Source: Cydia pomonella (lineage: Eukaryota; Arthropoda; Insecta; Lepidoptera; Tortricidae). Taken from it: a stretch of DNA of 64,000 nt. The position numbers were made by a program, and so were the translations under genes. Below are positions 19,291 to 31,025 of the stretch, piece after piece. The DNA lies in NCBI RefSeq assembly GCF_033807575.1, contig NC_084710.1, forward strand, positions 22,052,357-22,116,356, given 5' to 3'. Every line of letters starts with the position of its first letter. Positions within the stretch are counted from its first letter, which is position 1. The notes beneath the pieces were generated by a model that saw only the letters and a program-made list of their open reading frames with translations, made no database searches and was not told the origin of the DNA.

Positions 19291-20134
19291 TTACATACAT
19301 TATACATACATACTTTAAAAGTTAAATAAAAACTTGTAATAATTTGGTAGGTATGGTCATGTATGGTACACGTATTGCAAATAAACTCAGTGAATATTTA
19401 AGGAAATTTGAGTGAAGTGAGCCATTGAATGTCGTCGACCGATCAACTTGTCAAGCACGCGATTGGAACGACATCTATGATGTGTTATTACACTGATATG
19501 GCGGTTGATTGCACCGGTTTTGATCTTTAGAGGCGCCGCACATAAATTGGCTACCGGTTTCCATCCACACTGTTTTTTTTTTGTTTTATTGGTTTACCAG
19601 TAACTGTTATACTGCACTGTTATACTGGGGCATGCAGTCACGACTGAAAATATCAATACGGACAAAGTGCCAAAAATATATATACACGACCTTATTGCGC
19701 ATACATCGCGTTATTATTAATAACTAAGAGCTGTCAAATATTGTAATGTCTCGCAAGATGTTTAGTATTATAATATCTTATTATAACTTTCATTTAGTCA
19801 ATAACTTTTATTGACCATAAAAGTTTGGATCACAACTTTTTTTAATAGCCGTAAATTCGTCACACTGCGAGGGATTGCATTTTTTTGCTGTACCTACTAA
19901 CCCCTTAGATTGTAAGTTCTACTAATAAAAATATGTGCGCATTTATTACATAAAAAATAAAATATTTATTACATAAATATAAATATTTAATTTGATTACT
20001 TAATTGAATAGCCGTTAAAATTTTACACTATTTTTTCATAAATTTTAAAGTCACTCGCTAAACTGCTTTGTTGGCGAGACAGCGCTCATTTTTACAAGCT
20101 TTTATTTACTTTCACCTGACCGTTGTCTGTTTGT
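19291..20134. other. AT-rich stretch with one MITE scrap
   Basis: The piece at about 19660-19700 (CGGACAAAGTGCCAAAAATA) matches one arm of the MITE at 27402-27536. Nothing else recognised. Confidence 0.4.
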
Positions 20135-20395
20135 AATCAAATCTTGCAAGTTAAATTTGACCCACTTCCCGGTTTCCGACGAAGCAGAAAATTTGCATAC
20201 ATAGGTAAGTCGGGTGACAATGCAATATTATGGTACCATCGAGCTGATCTGAGAGTTGGACATAGGAACTCTGTGATAAAACAACGCAACCTAATTGTGT
20301 TTGGGGTTTTTAGAATTTGCTCGATGTGTATTAGTTGCCTGTGGAAAGAAAAGTACAGTCAGCGATAAAAGCTTGTACCAAAAATGAAATTTTTG
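20135..20395 (+). repeat. Dispersed repeat D, plus copy
   Basis: CCCGGTTTCCGACGAAGCAG, CATCGAGCTGATCTGAGAG, ATAGGAACTCTGTGATAAAA, TTAGTTGCCTGTGGAAAGAA and GCGATAAAAGCTTGTACCAA. Uninterrupted counterpart of 18610-19290. Confidence 0.7.
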
Positions 20396-20850
20396 CCAAA
20401 AACTTATTTCCATTTTTATGCACCTAAAAAGGTCGGGTAGGTACCGCACTTAACTTAACCCCTTACGGCATATGGCTGACATAACATTCTACTCTAATGA
20501 CAGTTATTCAAGTTCAATTCCGCCATATTGTCAAAAATTACCATATGGCCGACGAATGTTTGAAATGTACCTTTTTAATAATTATTATACTTGAAATTTA
20601 GTTTTTTCCTCATTTTGGTGAAAAAAAAAATTAAATTAAAAATTACGAACTCGTGTTAAAATTCACACTTGTATATTCTTATTTATTGCTCTTAATATAC
20701 AATGTATTATTATTATTTACATTTAATACAATTACAAAAATTATTACATTATTAAATATTTTTGTCGACAGTGCTAGTAATATTCTATAGTGGCCTTAGT
20801 GGTTCTATAGTGGCCTCGGAATCAAATTGACTGTACCTGTGACGTTATCA
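20396..20850. other. AT-rich stretch, nothing recognised
   Basis: No feature recognised. Confidence 0.35.
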
Positions 20851-21327
20851 TACACCGTGGGCCAATTAAACCCGACAGATTTCATAGGTGTATTCTTGAC
20901 CGCATTTAGAGACTAAAATGTCATACAATGTTTTCTGAAATCGGTCTTGTTTTAGAGATAATGACAATTTCTGTGAAAATTTGTTTCTTTTATAACTTAG
21001 TCAAAAACGCGTTTTTAGCTGTGACGCTGCCCCTATGTGACTTGGTTTAGACATACCTACTGACAGACATTAAAGTTTTAAGGTAAACTCGCAATTTTCG
21101 TCTGTAAATAAAAAAAAACTTTACTTAATCGTTGTAATGATTTTTTTTCACCAAGGTGTAAAAATAAATAACGTATCGTGTGCAGAAAACGCAAAAGGAA
21201 ATTTTTTTTTCGGCAAAAAAAAAATTTTTTTGGCGAATTTGGCCAAAACTCACATAACATTTTTTGCTCCCTATGACCTCAGGAATGCGTGGTTAAAATC
21301 TGTCGGGTTTAATTGGCCCACGGTGTA
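20851..21327. mobile_element. MITE with 32-bp inverted ends (477 bp)
   Basis: TACACCGTGGGCCAATTAAA at the left and TTTAATTGGCCCACGGTGTA at the right, with pairing that continues inward to CCCGACAGATTT. The short frames inside are AT-rich shadows. TA may be the target duplication. Confidence 0.85.
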
Positions 21328-21596
21328 TAACGGTCGCCGTCAGCCAATTTGAAGCAACGGGTATACGGTAAACTTGTATACGGACGGGGTGTTTTAGCTT
21401 GCATTCAAGACATTGGCAAGAGGAAAAAGTCCTAACAACCTATGAAACTCATGTATAGTTAGGGTGTTTGTAGCTTGGATGGAAATGTAGCAAGAGTATG
21501 GAATTTTAACGCGCGGTTTCCTCCGAATCGGGGTTCCGTTGTTGCGAAAGAACATTAGCGGCACGCAGTAGTGTCAGGTGCATGGCATTAGCTGCC

Positions 21597-21715
21597 ATAC
21601 AGTACCTCTAGTGTAAATGTATTCGATAGCGACACGTGACGTACGCGTTTACGTTAAGTCTCATTTTGTATAGGATTTAGAAACAGCGCGCCAAGCGGGA
21701 CGTTTTGGAAACTCA
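21597..21715 (+). mobile_element. One-ended copy of MITE G
   Basis: GTACCTCTAGTGTAAATGTA, ACGTGACGTACGCGTTTACG and CAGCGCGCCAAGCGGGACGT match the left arm and loop of 39571-39761. The right arm is missing. Confidence 0.7.
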
Positions 21716-21921
21716 AAATCCGCACAATAAAACTGACTATCACCGAATAACTATGTATCACCAAATAGCCAAGGTTTGCCCTACATACAAAGAAAGCAAC
21801 AAAGATGATGAAGACGTGTATGTACGTACGTGAAATAAAAGCTTGTAATAAATATAGGTCAGGATGTATGAGAAACTTGTGTTAAAACACAAAGTGGTAA
21901 CGTTTGATTGCTCTTGATTGA

Positions 21922-21983
21922 ATCTGAATGTAAATTAGGTAAAGAGAAAGAAGTCTTTCTCTTTACCTAATTTACATTCAGAT
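21922..21983. repeat. Perfect 29-bp hairpin
   Basis: Arms 21922-21950 and 21955-21983 pair perfectly (core GAATGTAAATTAGGTAAAGA) around the loop AAGT. Confidence 0.95.
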
Positions 21984-22598
21984 ACTAATATATTTCAGAG
22001 AGCTAAAAACAAGCTAAAAGATAATATTAAAACAATAACATGAATATATAGAAATATAAACGATTATTTATAATTTTACTTAGTGCTTCACCTTTGTGTC
22101 ATCGTTAAGGCCAAGATTTTTCCAGGATTTTGCTCTCTATTCTAAGAAACATTTGCATCTATTGAAAAGCTTGACTTTATACTCCTACAAGGCAAGCCAA
22201 GGTTTTCCGCATTCGTAGCAAATAGGTTAAGAGCTAGCCGTGGAAAATGGTACTGTACCCCAACTTAAGTACCTAAATACATCGCTAAACTAAATGCAAA
22301 GAAAAGTGGATGCTTATATTAGGACACCATTGTACATGATAATAGAGCAATAAACTTGTTAGTTAGTTTTACAGTTAACTGGATCTAAGCATCTGGCAGT
22401 TGTTCATAGGTGAATTTCAAAGAATGCAGGCCACTGGAATGATGCAATATTTAAGTGCCGTGCTCTTATTATCATGTCCCGTAAAACAGAGTGGTTTTAA
22501 ATGCAGGGAGGGGAATGCCTTTCAAATTCACTTTTTAAGCCATAATTATATTTATATACGGGATTTTTGGTTTGGTTCCTTTGCCTACTAAACATTAA
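21984..22598. other. No feature recognised
   Basis: AT-rich; short frames only. Confidence 0.35.
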
Positions 22599-22599
22599 C

Positions 22600-22890
22600 G
22601 ACCGGTCTGGCCTAGTGGGTAGTGACCCTGCCTACGAAGCCGATGGTCCCGGGTTCAAATCCTGGTAAGGGCATTTATTCGTGTGATGAGCATGGATATT
22701 TGTTCCTGAGTCATGGGTGTTTTCTATGTATTTAAGTATTTATAAATATCTATATATTATATATATCGTTGTCTAAGTACCCTCAACACAAGCCTTATTG
22801 AGCTTACTGTGGGACTTAGTAAATTTGTGTAATAATGTCCTATAATATTTATTTATTTATTTATTATTATTATTATTTATTAATAAATAG
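22600..22890 (+). mobile_element. SINE A, copy 2
   Basis: GACCGGTCTGGCCTAGTGGG head, B box GGTTCAAATCC, full body and an extended (TTTA)n/(TTA)n tail. Confidence 0.9.
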
Positions 22891-23698
22891 TAATGTAACT
22901 AGTTACACAAACCGTTCGAGTAAAAAGTATCACAGCCATTTTTTTGTGTTTATCGATTTTTTTTGCCAGAGTTTTATATTTTTGTGGATAGATAGTTCCC
23001 TATTGTGTAAAATATAAGCGCAATTTCACTGTATGTCTAAAAAATCTTCCTCTGAGTTACGAAACAGTATGGTAGGTATTTTCGTAACAGAACAGAAAAT
23101 TACATAGGTACCTATAATTTTTCGGTACAAGCTGTGATTTCGTATGTATGCCGCCCAGAATGGGGAGCTCCTCAAACCAGCCAAGTATCATCCAAATCTT
23201 ATGAAAAAAAACGACAACAAAATATAAATCAGCCAGTCGACGTCAAAAATATGTTTACATATTTCGCCTTATTAAGAAGTAAGCTCCAAACGGTATATAT
23301 ATATATATATTTGAAGTCAATTGACAGATCAATGTAACCTCAAACTTTCCTACAGTCACCCCATTTTATGGTACCATTTTCCGGGGTTAGCTCTTAGTCT
23401 AGAATGCGAATGCATTTTTCACTCCATAAATTAATACTGACATTCTTGTCATTGCTGACCACTAAAACAGCTTTTCTGTCAAGTTATTTTAAGTCTTATT
23501 TTGAGGTAAGAAAGTTTGTGGTAACCGCATTATGATAGATGTATAACTTTGTTGACGATATAGCTACAAAATGAGATTAACTATGATAATGTAATTCATA
23601 TCAAAGTACATCTATGGGAAAAAAACAACTTTAGTTAAATGCCATTACAACCGTCACTTATAATCGACCATCCCTACTATATAATAAGGATTCGTTAT
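22891..23698. other. AT-rich stretch with (TA)n
   Basis: A (TA) run lies at about 23296-23311. No gene or transposon recognised. Confidence 0.35.
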
Positions 23699-23699
23699 A

Positions 23700-23967
23700 A
23701 TAAATAAATAAATAAATATTATACGAAATTATTACACAAATTGACTAAGTCCCACAGTAAGCTCAATAAGGCTTGTGTTGAGGGTACTTAGACAACGATA
23801 TATATATTATATAAATATTTATAAATACTTAATTACATAGAAAACACCCATGACTCAGGAACAAATATCCATGCTCATCACACGAATAAATGCCCTTACT
23901 AGGATTTGAACCCGGGACCATCAGCTTCGTAGGCAGGGTCACTACCCACTAGGCCAAACCGGTCGTC
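23700..23967 (-). mobile_element. SINE A, copy 3
   Basis: Full minus-strand copy: tail (TAAA)n at left; B box (GGATTTGAACC) and A box (CCACTAGGCCA) at right, ending GGTCGTC. Confidence 0.9.
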
Positions 23968-24140
23968 ATCATTATCATATCAGCCTTTTATCGCCTACTG
24001 CTGAGCATAAGCCTCTTTTCGCGTACGCCACTTATCCCGGTCCTGAGCCAATCATATCCAGAAGAGACCTTCCGAAATACGTCCACCCATCGAGACAACG
24101 GACGCCGGCCACTCCTTTCGTCTGGTGGTCGCTACCATAA
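23968..24140 (-). mobile_element. LINE 3'-end fragment
   Basis: TATCGCCTACTGCTGAGCAT, AAGCCTCTTTTCGCGTACGC, TCCCGGTCCTGAGCCAATC and the CGTCCACCCATCGAGAC pattern match a lepidopteran LINE 3' region in minus orientation. Confidence 0.5.
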
Positions 24141-24179
24141 TAATAAGGATTTTGAATGGTAAAGTATTATTATTATTTA

Positions 24180-24300
24180 TTATTTAATCTTTATTGCACA
24201 ATACATGACGGTACAAATGGCGGACTTAATGCCTTAAGGCATTCTCTACCAGTCAACCAATGGGTTAAACCAGAAAGATTAAGTAGGTGCAGTGTCTTTT
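24180..24300 (-). mobile_element. LINE 3' UTR tail
   Basis: TTTAATCTTTATTGCACAAT, AATGGCGGACTTAATGCC and GGCATTCTCTACCAGTCAAC match 58199-58320. The reverse strand holds an AATAAAG-type poly(A) signal. Confidence 0.6.
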
Positions 24301-24422
24301 AAAGTAAATGAATTTGTAACCGAGACTATATATGAATATAAACTATATATAGATAAACTTACACATATACTTAATACAAATAAACATACATATATTAATA
24401 CATACATAATTATACCAAGTGT

Positions 24423-24490
24423 TAGTTGTCAAGTGGACCCCAGGCTCCCATGAGCCGTGGCAAAATGCCGGGACAACGCGAGGAAGAAGA
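24423..24490 (+). mobile_element. 68-bp SINE C tail with 15-bp target duplication
   Basis: Only the SINE C 3' end (GACCCCAGGCTCCCATGAGC, CGGGACAACGCGAGGAAGAA) is present. The exact duplication AATTATACCAAGTGT lies at 24408-24422 and 24491-24505. Confidence 0.9.
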
Positions 24491-24505
24491 AATTATACCA
24501 AGTGT

Positions 24506-25499
24506 GAATCATTAAGTTGTAATACTTGTCAACCCGTTAACTGATTTAGACGAAACTTGGCATAAAGATAGTTTAAGTCCAGAGGAAGAACATTTGATAG
24601 TTTTTAATACGATAATTATCCGTTAATAAGGAGATTTTATCGTTTTAACATAGATGTAACGTGGGCGACTTAAATCTCACTTCGCTATCGGCAATCCATT
24701 GATCGTTTCGTATGTCTTATCTTCGTGATATCAACTCGATATCTGAGCGATTGCATCACGAAATGGCAGGTCGAGATCATAGGTTATGGGGTCAATCAAA
24801 AATGCTACCAACTGATATTTGCATCTACTGATAACTGAGTTACGAAAGTGGACGTGTTATCGTTTGAATGGGTTTTTGCAAAGACTACGCCCTTTTCGTG
24901 AGACAACCTAAATAGTTGATATCTACTATTGTTTCCTAAGAGCGTTCATAAGCCCAAAGTTTATTTGGAATTTATGGGATAATATTAACGCTTTACGCCA
25001 GATTTTTATAAAAATTGTAAATAGTTATTCAAAATTGCTTAATAGGTGTGAATAATTTTTCTCACTGCACCCACATTCGAGAATTTCTGTTTTGCCCTAA
25101 GGTTCACTGGTAGAAATGAATGAATCAAATGAATGAATGAAATATTTATTATGCATACTTTTAGGCACAGTTTTTATGAATATATATATTGACGAAGTGA
25201 AGTGCGCTGTCTATGATTTGATTTTTTTGTTCAAGTATTCTAGGTACTGTAGCGCCACCTATTTAAGGTTTTTTGATGACACTTTTTGGTACATGGTGAT
25301 TTTTTTTCTTACCTCCACCTTCCGTATACATATTATACCGTATATTTGAATATAACTTCCGCTTTACTAAATACCTAGTAATTAAGAAAAATACTGAAAT
25401 TAATATAGGCTTGCCTAAAATATTACAAGAATTCCCTCGATTTCTTGACTTGACTTTATAATTACTGGGACAAATATTTAGTATGTAGTAAAATAATTA
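24506..25499. other. No gene or repeat recognised
   Basis: Apart from (GAAT)n near 25115-25140 beside a tail-like AATATTTATTATGCATA, nothing stands out. Confidence 0.35.
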
Positions 25500-25568
25500 T
25501 GAGCAGACGGACATGACGAAACTATAAGGGTTCCGTTTTTGCAATTTTGGCTACGGAGCACTAAAAAC
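25500..25568. repeat. Repeat R end fragment
   Basis: GACATGACGAAACTATAAGG, then GGCTACGGAGCACTAAAAA. Confidence 0.6.
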
Positions 25569-25678
25569 AGAGGTCCCGACGAATGGAGAACAAGATTCCT
25601 TCGAAATGTAAAAAATGTACAGTTTATATCATATAATTTTCAATTGCAGCCCCTGTATTTATAAACTGGAGCAACACT

Positions 25679-25847
25679 CGGCCCGATTCGAACTTTAAGA
25701 TATGTCAAATATTAGGTCTAGATACGATATAGATCGGATATTGTAAAAAGTGACATTTTTGTTTGAAGAAACGTCACTTTTGACACTGACATATCCAATA
25801 TCGTATCTAGACCTAATCTTTGACGTATCTTAAACTGAATCGGGCCG
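25679..25847. mobile_element. Palindromic MITE with about 60-bp arms (169 bp)
   Basis: CGGCCCGATTCGAACTTTAA and ATTAGGTCTAGATACGATAT at the left pair with ATATCGTATCTAGACCTAAT and the CGGGCCG end at the right. A foldback MITE. Confidence 0.85.
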
Positions 25848-25933
25848 TGAGACATAAAACATGGTCTAGCCCCGGTTCTGCAACATCCGGCCTCCCGTCC
25901 TTCGTACTTTTCGCTGGTCGCGTGTACTTACTC

Positions 25934-25937
<4 letters not shown>

Positions 25938-25964
<27 letters not shown>

Positions 25965-26007
25965 TGTATGTATGTGTGTGGTTGTATGTGTGTGTGTGTG
26001 TGTGTGT
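25938..26007. repeat. (ATGT)n followed by (TG)n microsatellite
   Basis: About ten ATGT units, then a TG-rich run to 26007. Confidence 0.95.
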
Positions 26008-26041
26008 TACTTGATCATATGTAACGATATTACTTATAATA

Positions 26042-26089
26042 TGGCGAATAAGTAGTTAAAGTGCTTACACTTTAACTACTTATTCGCCA
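26042..26089. repeat. Perfect 22-bp hairpin
   Basis: Arms 26042-26063 and 26068-26089 (core GCGAATAAGTAGTTAAAG) pair perfectly around the loop CTTA. Confidence 0.95.
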
Positions 26090-26159
26090 ACTAGTAATAT
26101 ACACTAACATTTGCCCGCAACTTCTTTCATAAATACATTTAAAACCTTTTTTTCTACTC

Positions 26160-26760
26160 GTCGACTATAGTAGTGGTTGAATTAAGATTTCGTATACCCA
26201 ACTATAATTCCATACTTTTCATGTATGGGCTCTCAACTCAACTATAATATTCATTACGATACGCTGTAGTCAACTATAATAGTTATTTACGATACAAAAT
26301 TGGAAATTCGCAACGAGTGGTGATAAATTAAAACACGACCGAAGGGACTGTTTTAAATCGACACGAGTTGCGAATTACCTATTCGCACGTGTGTCGTACA
26401 ACGTTTTACAGTACATATGGCTCTTTAAAGTTTCGACATATGCACGGAAAGTGCACCATATGTACTGTAAAAAAAATTACCAATCACGTGCCGCCGCGCT
26501 CCCATAGAAAAGACTAAACGGGCTACAATAGTCGCACGTTTGTCTTTTGTACTACATTTTTACTTATATTTTAACTTACCAATTTTTATTAATTATTTAG
26601 GTTTAATAGTAAAAAAAGTATTAATTTAGATGACTCATAGAAAAAGTATTGTATACAATTATGATAAAATCAAGCTTTTCAATCTCGTACCTTACTTAGG
26701 CAACGAAGCTTGAGTACACGGTAATCGACTGAAAAGCTCTCTATTTTATCACTATCGGTT
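26160..26760. repeat. Composite of repeat F and the TACAGTACATATGG palindrome
   Basis: 26160-26290 (CTACTCGTCGACTATAGTAG, GATACGCTGTAGTCAACTAT) matches 43204-43345. 26290-26475 is an inverted copy of the 2283-2835 unit, ending CCATATGTACTGTAA. 26590-26755 (AGTATTGTATACAATTATG, AAGCTTTTCAATCTCGTACC) matches 43345-43510 in inverted orientation. Confidence 0.6.
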
Positions 26761-26773
26761 ATTTGTTAGCAAT

Positions 26774-26970
26774 GAACAAACGATACACCGCCACTGTTCA
26801 CTGACTAGTTATTAACCTTATTACCATGACATAAGGTACATTTATGGTGAGTGAAGAGTTATTTTAGTACCATTAAGGTACCAGTCTGATTCAAACTGCA
26901 CCAGCCATATGCTGCAGTATTGGGGAGCGATGTTGCTACCGCATATGTCAAAAATTGAATGTGACATTTG
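26774..26970 (+). repeat. 197-bp dispersed repeat, copy 1
   Basis: Nearly identical to 47941-48137 (three differences seen). Both copies are followed within about 15 bp by a SINE C. Confidence 0.85.
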
Positions 26971-26980
26971 CGTCAGTTAA

Positions 26981-27308
26981 GTGCTGGTGGCCTAGCGGTA
27001 ACAGCGAGCGACTTTGCAATTCGGAGGTCCCACGTTCAAACCCCGGCTCGTACCAATGAGTTTTTCGGAACTTTTGTATGAAATATCATTTGATATTTAC
27101 CAGTCGCTTTTCGGTGAAGGAAAACATCGTGAGGAATCCGGACTAATCCCAATAAGGCCTAGTTTACCCTCTGGGTTGGAAGGTCAGATGGAAGTTGTTT
27201 TCGTATAAACTAGCGCCTACGCCAATTCTTGGGATTAGTTGCCAAGCGGACCCCAAGCTCCCATGAGTTGTGTCAAAATGCCGGGACAACGCGATTATGA
27301 TGATTAGT
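26981..27308 (+). mobile_element. SINE C, copy 2
   Basis: GTGCTGGTGGCCTAGCGGTA (A box), GTTCAAACCCCG (B box), CAGTCGCTTTTCGGTGAAGG, GACCCCAAGCTCCC and CCGGGACAACGCG, with a GATTATGATGATT tail. Confidence 0.9.
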
Positions 27309-27401
27309 TAGCAATGCATGCATTTAAATGTGACAGATAAAAATGGAATTATATCGCAATGACGGATACGAAGTACCTCCTGCGCGGGAGTCGCTAGCTG
27401 G

Positions 27402-27536
27402 TACAGTAAGGTATTAAATACAGACCCGGACAAAGTGCCAAAAACATGTAAACACTACTTTAATGTATAGGTAATAAGGACGTGTATACATATTTTTGGC
27501 ACTTTGTTTGTGTCGATATTTAACACCTTGACTGTA
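27402..27536. mobile_element. Mariner-like MITE with about 50-bp arms (135 bp)
   Basis: The left TACAGTAAGGTATTAAATAC and the inverted right TACAGTCAAGGTGTTAAATA continue inward to CAAAGTGCCAAAAA. TA at both ends. Confidence 0.85.
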
Positions 27537-27767
27537 CGAGGAGAGAGGCGCGCCCTTCGAACGAGTCCGGCTGTGAGTTCCGGTAGCAGTGTGCTACTAC
27601 TTTTGGATGTGGCATTTTTATTTTTGATTCAATAAACATAGCACGGTACACCATGGCGGAATATAGTGACAACATTTTCGATATTTTCCAAAAACACTGG
27701 TTTAATCTTCATATCACCTAGACAGAGTCTAGCTGCATGGAAAAAAATCTTTTTTCGTAGCCTTTTT

Positions 27768-28050
27768 TTTATACCACGACGGTGGCAAACAAGCATACGG
27801 GCCGCCTGATGGTAAGCAGTCACCGCAGCCTATGGACGCCTGCAACTCCAGAGGTGTTACATGCGCGTTGCTGACCCTTTAAAAACCTGTACACTCCTTT
27901 TTTGAAGGACCCCATACTGTAGCCCCTCGGGAAAACCTCGGAAGGGAGCTCATTCCACAGCCGGAGCGTCCGCGGGAGGAAATTCCTCTTGAACCGCACA
28001 GTACGCGACCATTTAGGTTCTAAGATGTGAGGGTGAACACCGAGCCTTTT
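27768..28050 (-). pseudogene. LINE C-terminus and tail (family 1b)
   Basis: TTTATACCACGACGGTGGCA at left, then TGATGGTAAGCAGTCACCGC, GTTACATGCGCGTTGCTGAC, CTCATTCCACAGCCGGAGCG and CGCGGGAGGAAATTCCTCTT. Read on the minus strand this is the NFLPR-IRLWNELP segment plus the 3' UTR of the LINE at 44700-45055. 5'-truncated. Confidence 0.8.
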
Positions 28051-28544
28051 ATGTTCAAAGTTTTTTATTGTGTATAAGAAAAAGGTTACATTGCAGGTAA
28101 GGCAATATACAATTGCAGTGAGACTTTACCTTTTCAAGTGTATATTTATTTTCAACATATATATTTACATATTTATCTGAAAAATAACTTCAATCATCAA
28201 CACAGTAAACACATTTTTCTATAAGCCACATTTTTGTGTTCTACTTGAATAGTTTGAGATCCATATCTTTGAAACGATCAGGTTATGAATTGTGATACAC
28301 ATAATATAGGCATATTGTGCAGTGAGTGATAAATTATATAGCTTAGGCAATCTGTGTTTGTATTTAGGTTTATTTAGTCCGGAACCCATTGAATTATTAT
28401 CCGTGAATATAATTTCCAAAAGGCCAATAAAATAAAGGGCAATACTTAATGCAAAATATAAGAAAATATCAACGACGGATTTACTGTCTCAACCAGTTAA
28501 CCCAATGACAACTCCACGTGTATATGTTTTTCCATCCAGCGGTA

Positions 28545-28690
28545 TTGTCATGGTCGCATTTTTATCACTTGTCATGTCATGTGTCACTTTTGCACTTACA
28601 TATTTGTTACACAGTGACAGGAATGATGACAGATAATAAAACTCCGACCATCTTGGCCCTACAGGAGTTCCGTTTGCTACCTTCCAACTG
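28545..28690. mobile_element. MITE H, diverged copy
   Basis: GGTCGCATTTTTATCACTTG, TTTGCACTTACATATTTGTT and CGACCATCTTGGCCCTACAG match the right side of the foldback element at 42605-42843. Confidence 0.6.
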
Positions 28691-29806
28691 CATCATCAGC
28701 TCAGTTCCATGTTAACATAATTATAATTGCATTGTCATCGGATGTACCTATTCCAAAATTCAACTGAATCAGACACCAGGAAGTGGTTGAAATAAGATAA
28801 AGATAGAGATAGTTTATTTTTCAAGAAGGCATATTACAATGAGCTTATGAACGTCAAATAAAGCTACGCCAGCTCTAACCCTACACTTCTGACCTGAGAA
28901 GACTTAAATCCCCCCTCAATTGTAGGCAAGAAAGTCATCGGGACGCGTCTTTTCAAAACATTGCATCTTATAACTAACATGCATTAAGAAAATGCAATTT
29001 AAATTAACATGGAATAAAAAAAAACATACACTAGGTACTTTCTTATAGAAATTATATGCACTAGATTGCTAATGCAGGACGTTATTTTTGCCAAACATAT
29101 AATCCATGCACCCATGATATAATCACTTATTTTATAGTATGCCCGCGAAATATAAGTTAGGTACAAGATTTGAAGCAGACATATATAGTAGGTTGTGTAC
29201 AAAGATGTGTAGTTTATACGGGAGTCAAGCTAATTAAAAATGGGTAAAAATTTTAACTGCCACATCCAATTTTCTTACATCTGCAAATTCGCGCGCACAC
29301 AGTATGACATGACACAGCAATGTCGCATGTAACAGGAGATAATTAAAATTAAAACCATATCGAGCTGATACAATATATCACAGATTATCGCGTCGATAAA
29401 ACATATATCTTATCGATCTAAGTCAAAAAAGACATATAAATATTAATATCATAATATCGTTTTATATAAATATCAATCTTAACACTCTTCAATTATAGTC
29501 CACATTGATGGCTTGATCTAATTTTGTTTTTAATTACAGCAAAGACAGGTGAATAATACAGACAATACATTTATATACGAAGTCATGACGTCTTTATACT
29601 TATTGCCAATGTATTGCACTCAAGGGTCCCGAGCCCGAGATACAGGCTCAGCCTAGTTTGGGGTCCGCCAGTATACCAAGTATGTTTTTCTGTGCTCTGT
29701 ATAGAAATAAATAATATTAATTTTTTAATTTTAATTTTTAATGAAAATAGACAACAATGTATTAAACAATGTATTAACTGCTGTATTAAACAAAATCATT
29801 CAATAT
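28691..29806. other. No gene recognised; one LINE-like 3' tail
   Basis: About 28795-28960 (AAGATAGAGATAGTTTATTT, CAAATAAAGCTACGCCAGC) looks like a minus-strand LINE 3' UTR. The rest is AT-rich. Confidence 0.35.
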
Positions 29807-29807
29807 T

Positions 29808-29988
29808 TTTACACAAATTGACTAAGTCCCACAGTAAGCTCAATAAGGCTTGTATTGTTGGTACTCAGACAACAATAAGTATAATGCTATAAATAATAAT
29901 ATAATGCAATAAATATATGCTTGCTCATAAATACACAGAAAAAACCTATGACTCAGGAACAAAGTGCCCTTACCAGACACTACCGACA
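29808..29988 (-). mobile_element. SINE A, degraded copy 4
   Basis: ACACAAATTGACTAAGTCCC, TAAGCTCAATAAGGCTTGTA and ATGACTCAGGAACAAA are kept; the tRNA head is mostly lost. Confidence 0.75.
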
Positions 29989-30194
29989 AGTCCATAAATA
30001 AGTTTTAGTAAAAATTTCAAACTTAAAGTAAATTTACTGTTATGAAGCGTTACGTACTTCCGAAGTTCATCTTAATTTAAGTAGGAACTTTTGGCCCAAT
30101 ATAAACTTAGTCTTATATTTAACATTGTATATGTGTAGTCCCCCGTTTTGCTTTTTAATGTTATATATGTTTGTATCTTGTCAGCACTGTAACT

Positions 30195-30420
30195 ACTAAT
30201 ATTATCGTCAGTGTAATAATATTAGTTTAGTACCTATTTTACTAACATTTTATACCTCAATCCGAAGGCAATGCCACTTATAAATTATTAGTTTATAAAT
30301 CCTAGTGGGAATTGTCTCAGGATGTAGGTTGCACTTATAATGTAAAAACCAATATCCTCTTTTCTGTATCATCTGCCTATGTCTGTTTTTTTCCCCAATA
30401 AAGAAAATAAAATAAAAAGT
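30195..30420 (+). mobile_element. LINE 3' UTR tail, copy 1
   Basis: TATTAGTTTAGTACCTATTT, GGGAATTGTCTCAGGATGTA and TCTGCCTATGTCTG, ending with AATAAA-rich sequence. Closely similar to 38590-38785. Confidence 0.65.
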
Positions 30421-31025
30421 TTATAAATAGTGGGTAATTTAGAAAAAATCGTATCTCCGGAACTATGGCTCCTGGGACCAAGGTTCCAAGCACGAAAAGG
30501 AATGAAATTACACCACCTACAGCTCAAAAAACGGACGACGAAACACTTTTAACGGGTCATGTGCCAAACAAACATGACTTAAAACGATTCGTGATCAAGC
30601 ATTTGTGCTAGTAAATTACTAAATTTAAGTAGCGCCATCTACAAAAATGAAGGCACACGTCTTCGTATAGAGGTTAACAGCCTGTATATTTTATTCGTCT
30701 TTTGATACATTTTGCGCCTAGATGCATGACGAAATTTCCTCTCAAAATGGGTCAGGGTTTAAAACGGAAATGGGTATTAATGACATCCTTGTTCTAGTAG
30801 ACTGTGGACCGGTTTGCGAAATCGGTAAAAAATATAGGTGATTTGCGTTGGGTGATTAGATTGTTTTTTAGAGTCTTGTAGAGGAATGCCGGTGTTGAGT
30901 GTTCAGATCAAGTGCAGTTCTTAAAATTTACATCAGTATTTTAATTCAGACGTCTTACGACATAATCATGTCATTGTAGTTGTTGTAAGTATGTATGTAG
31001 TAAGTATGTACGTAGGTATTACATT
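30421..31025. other. No feature recognised
   Basis: Unassigned sequence without long frames. Confidence 0.35.
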
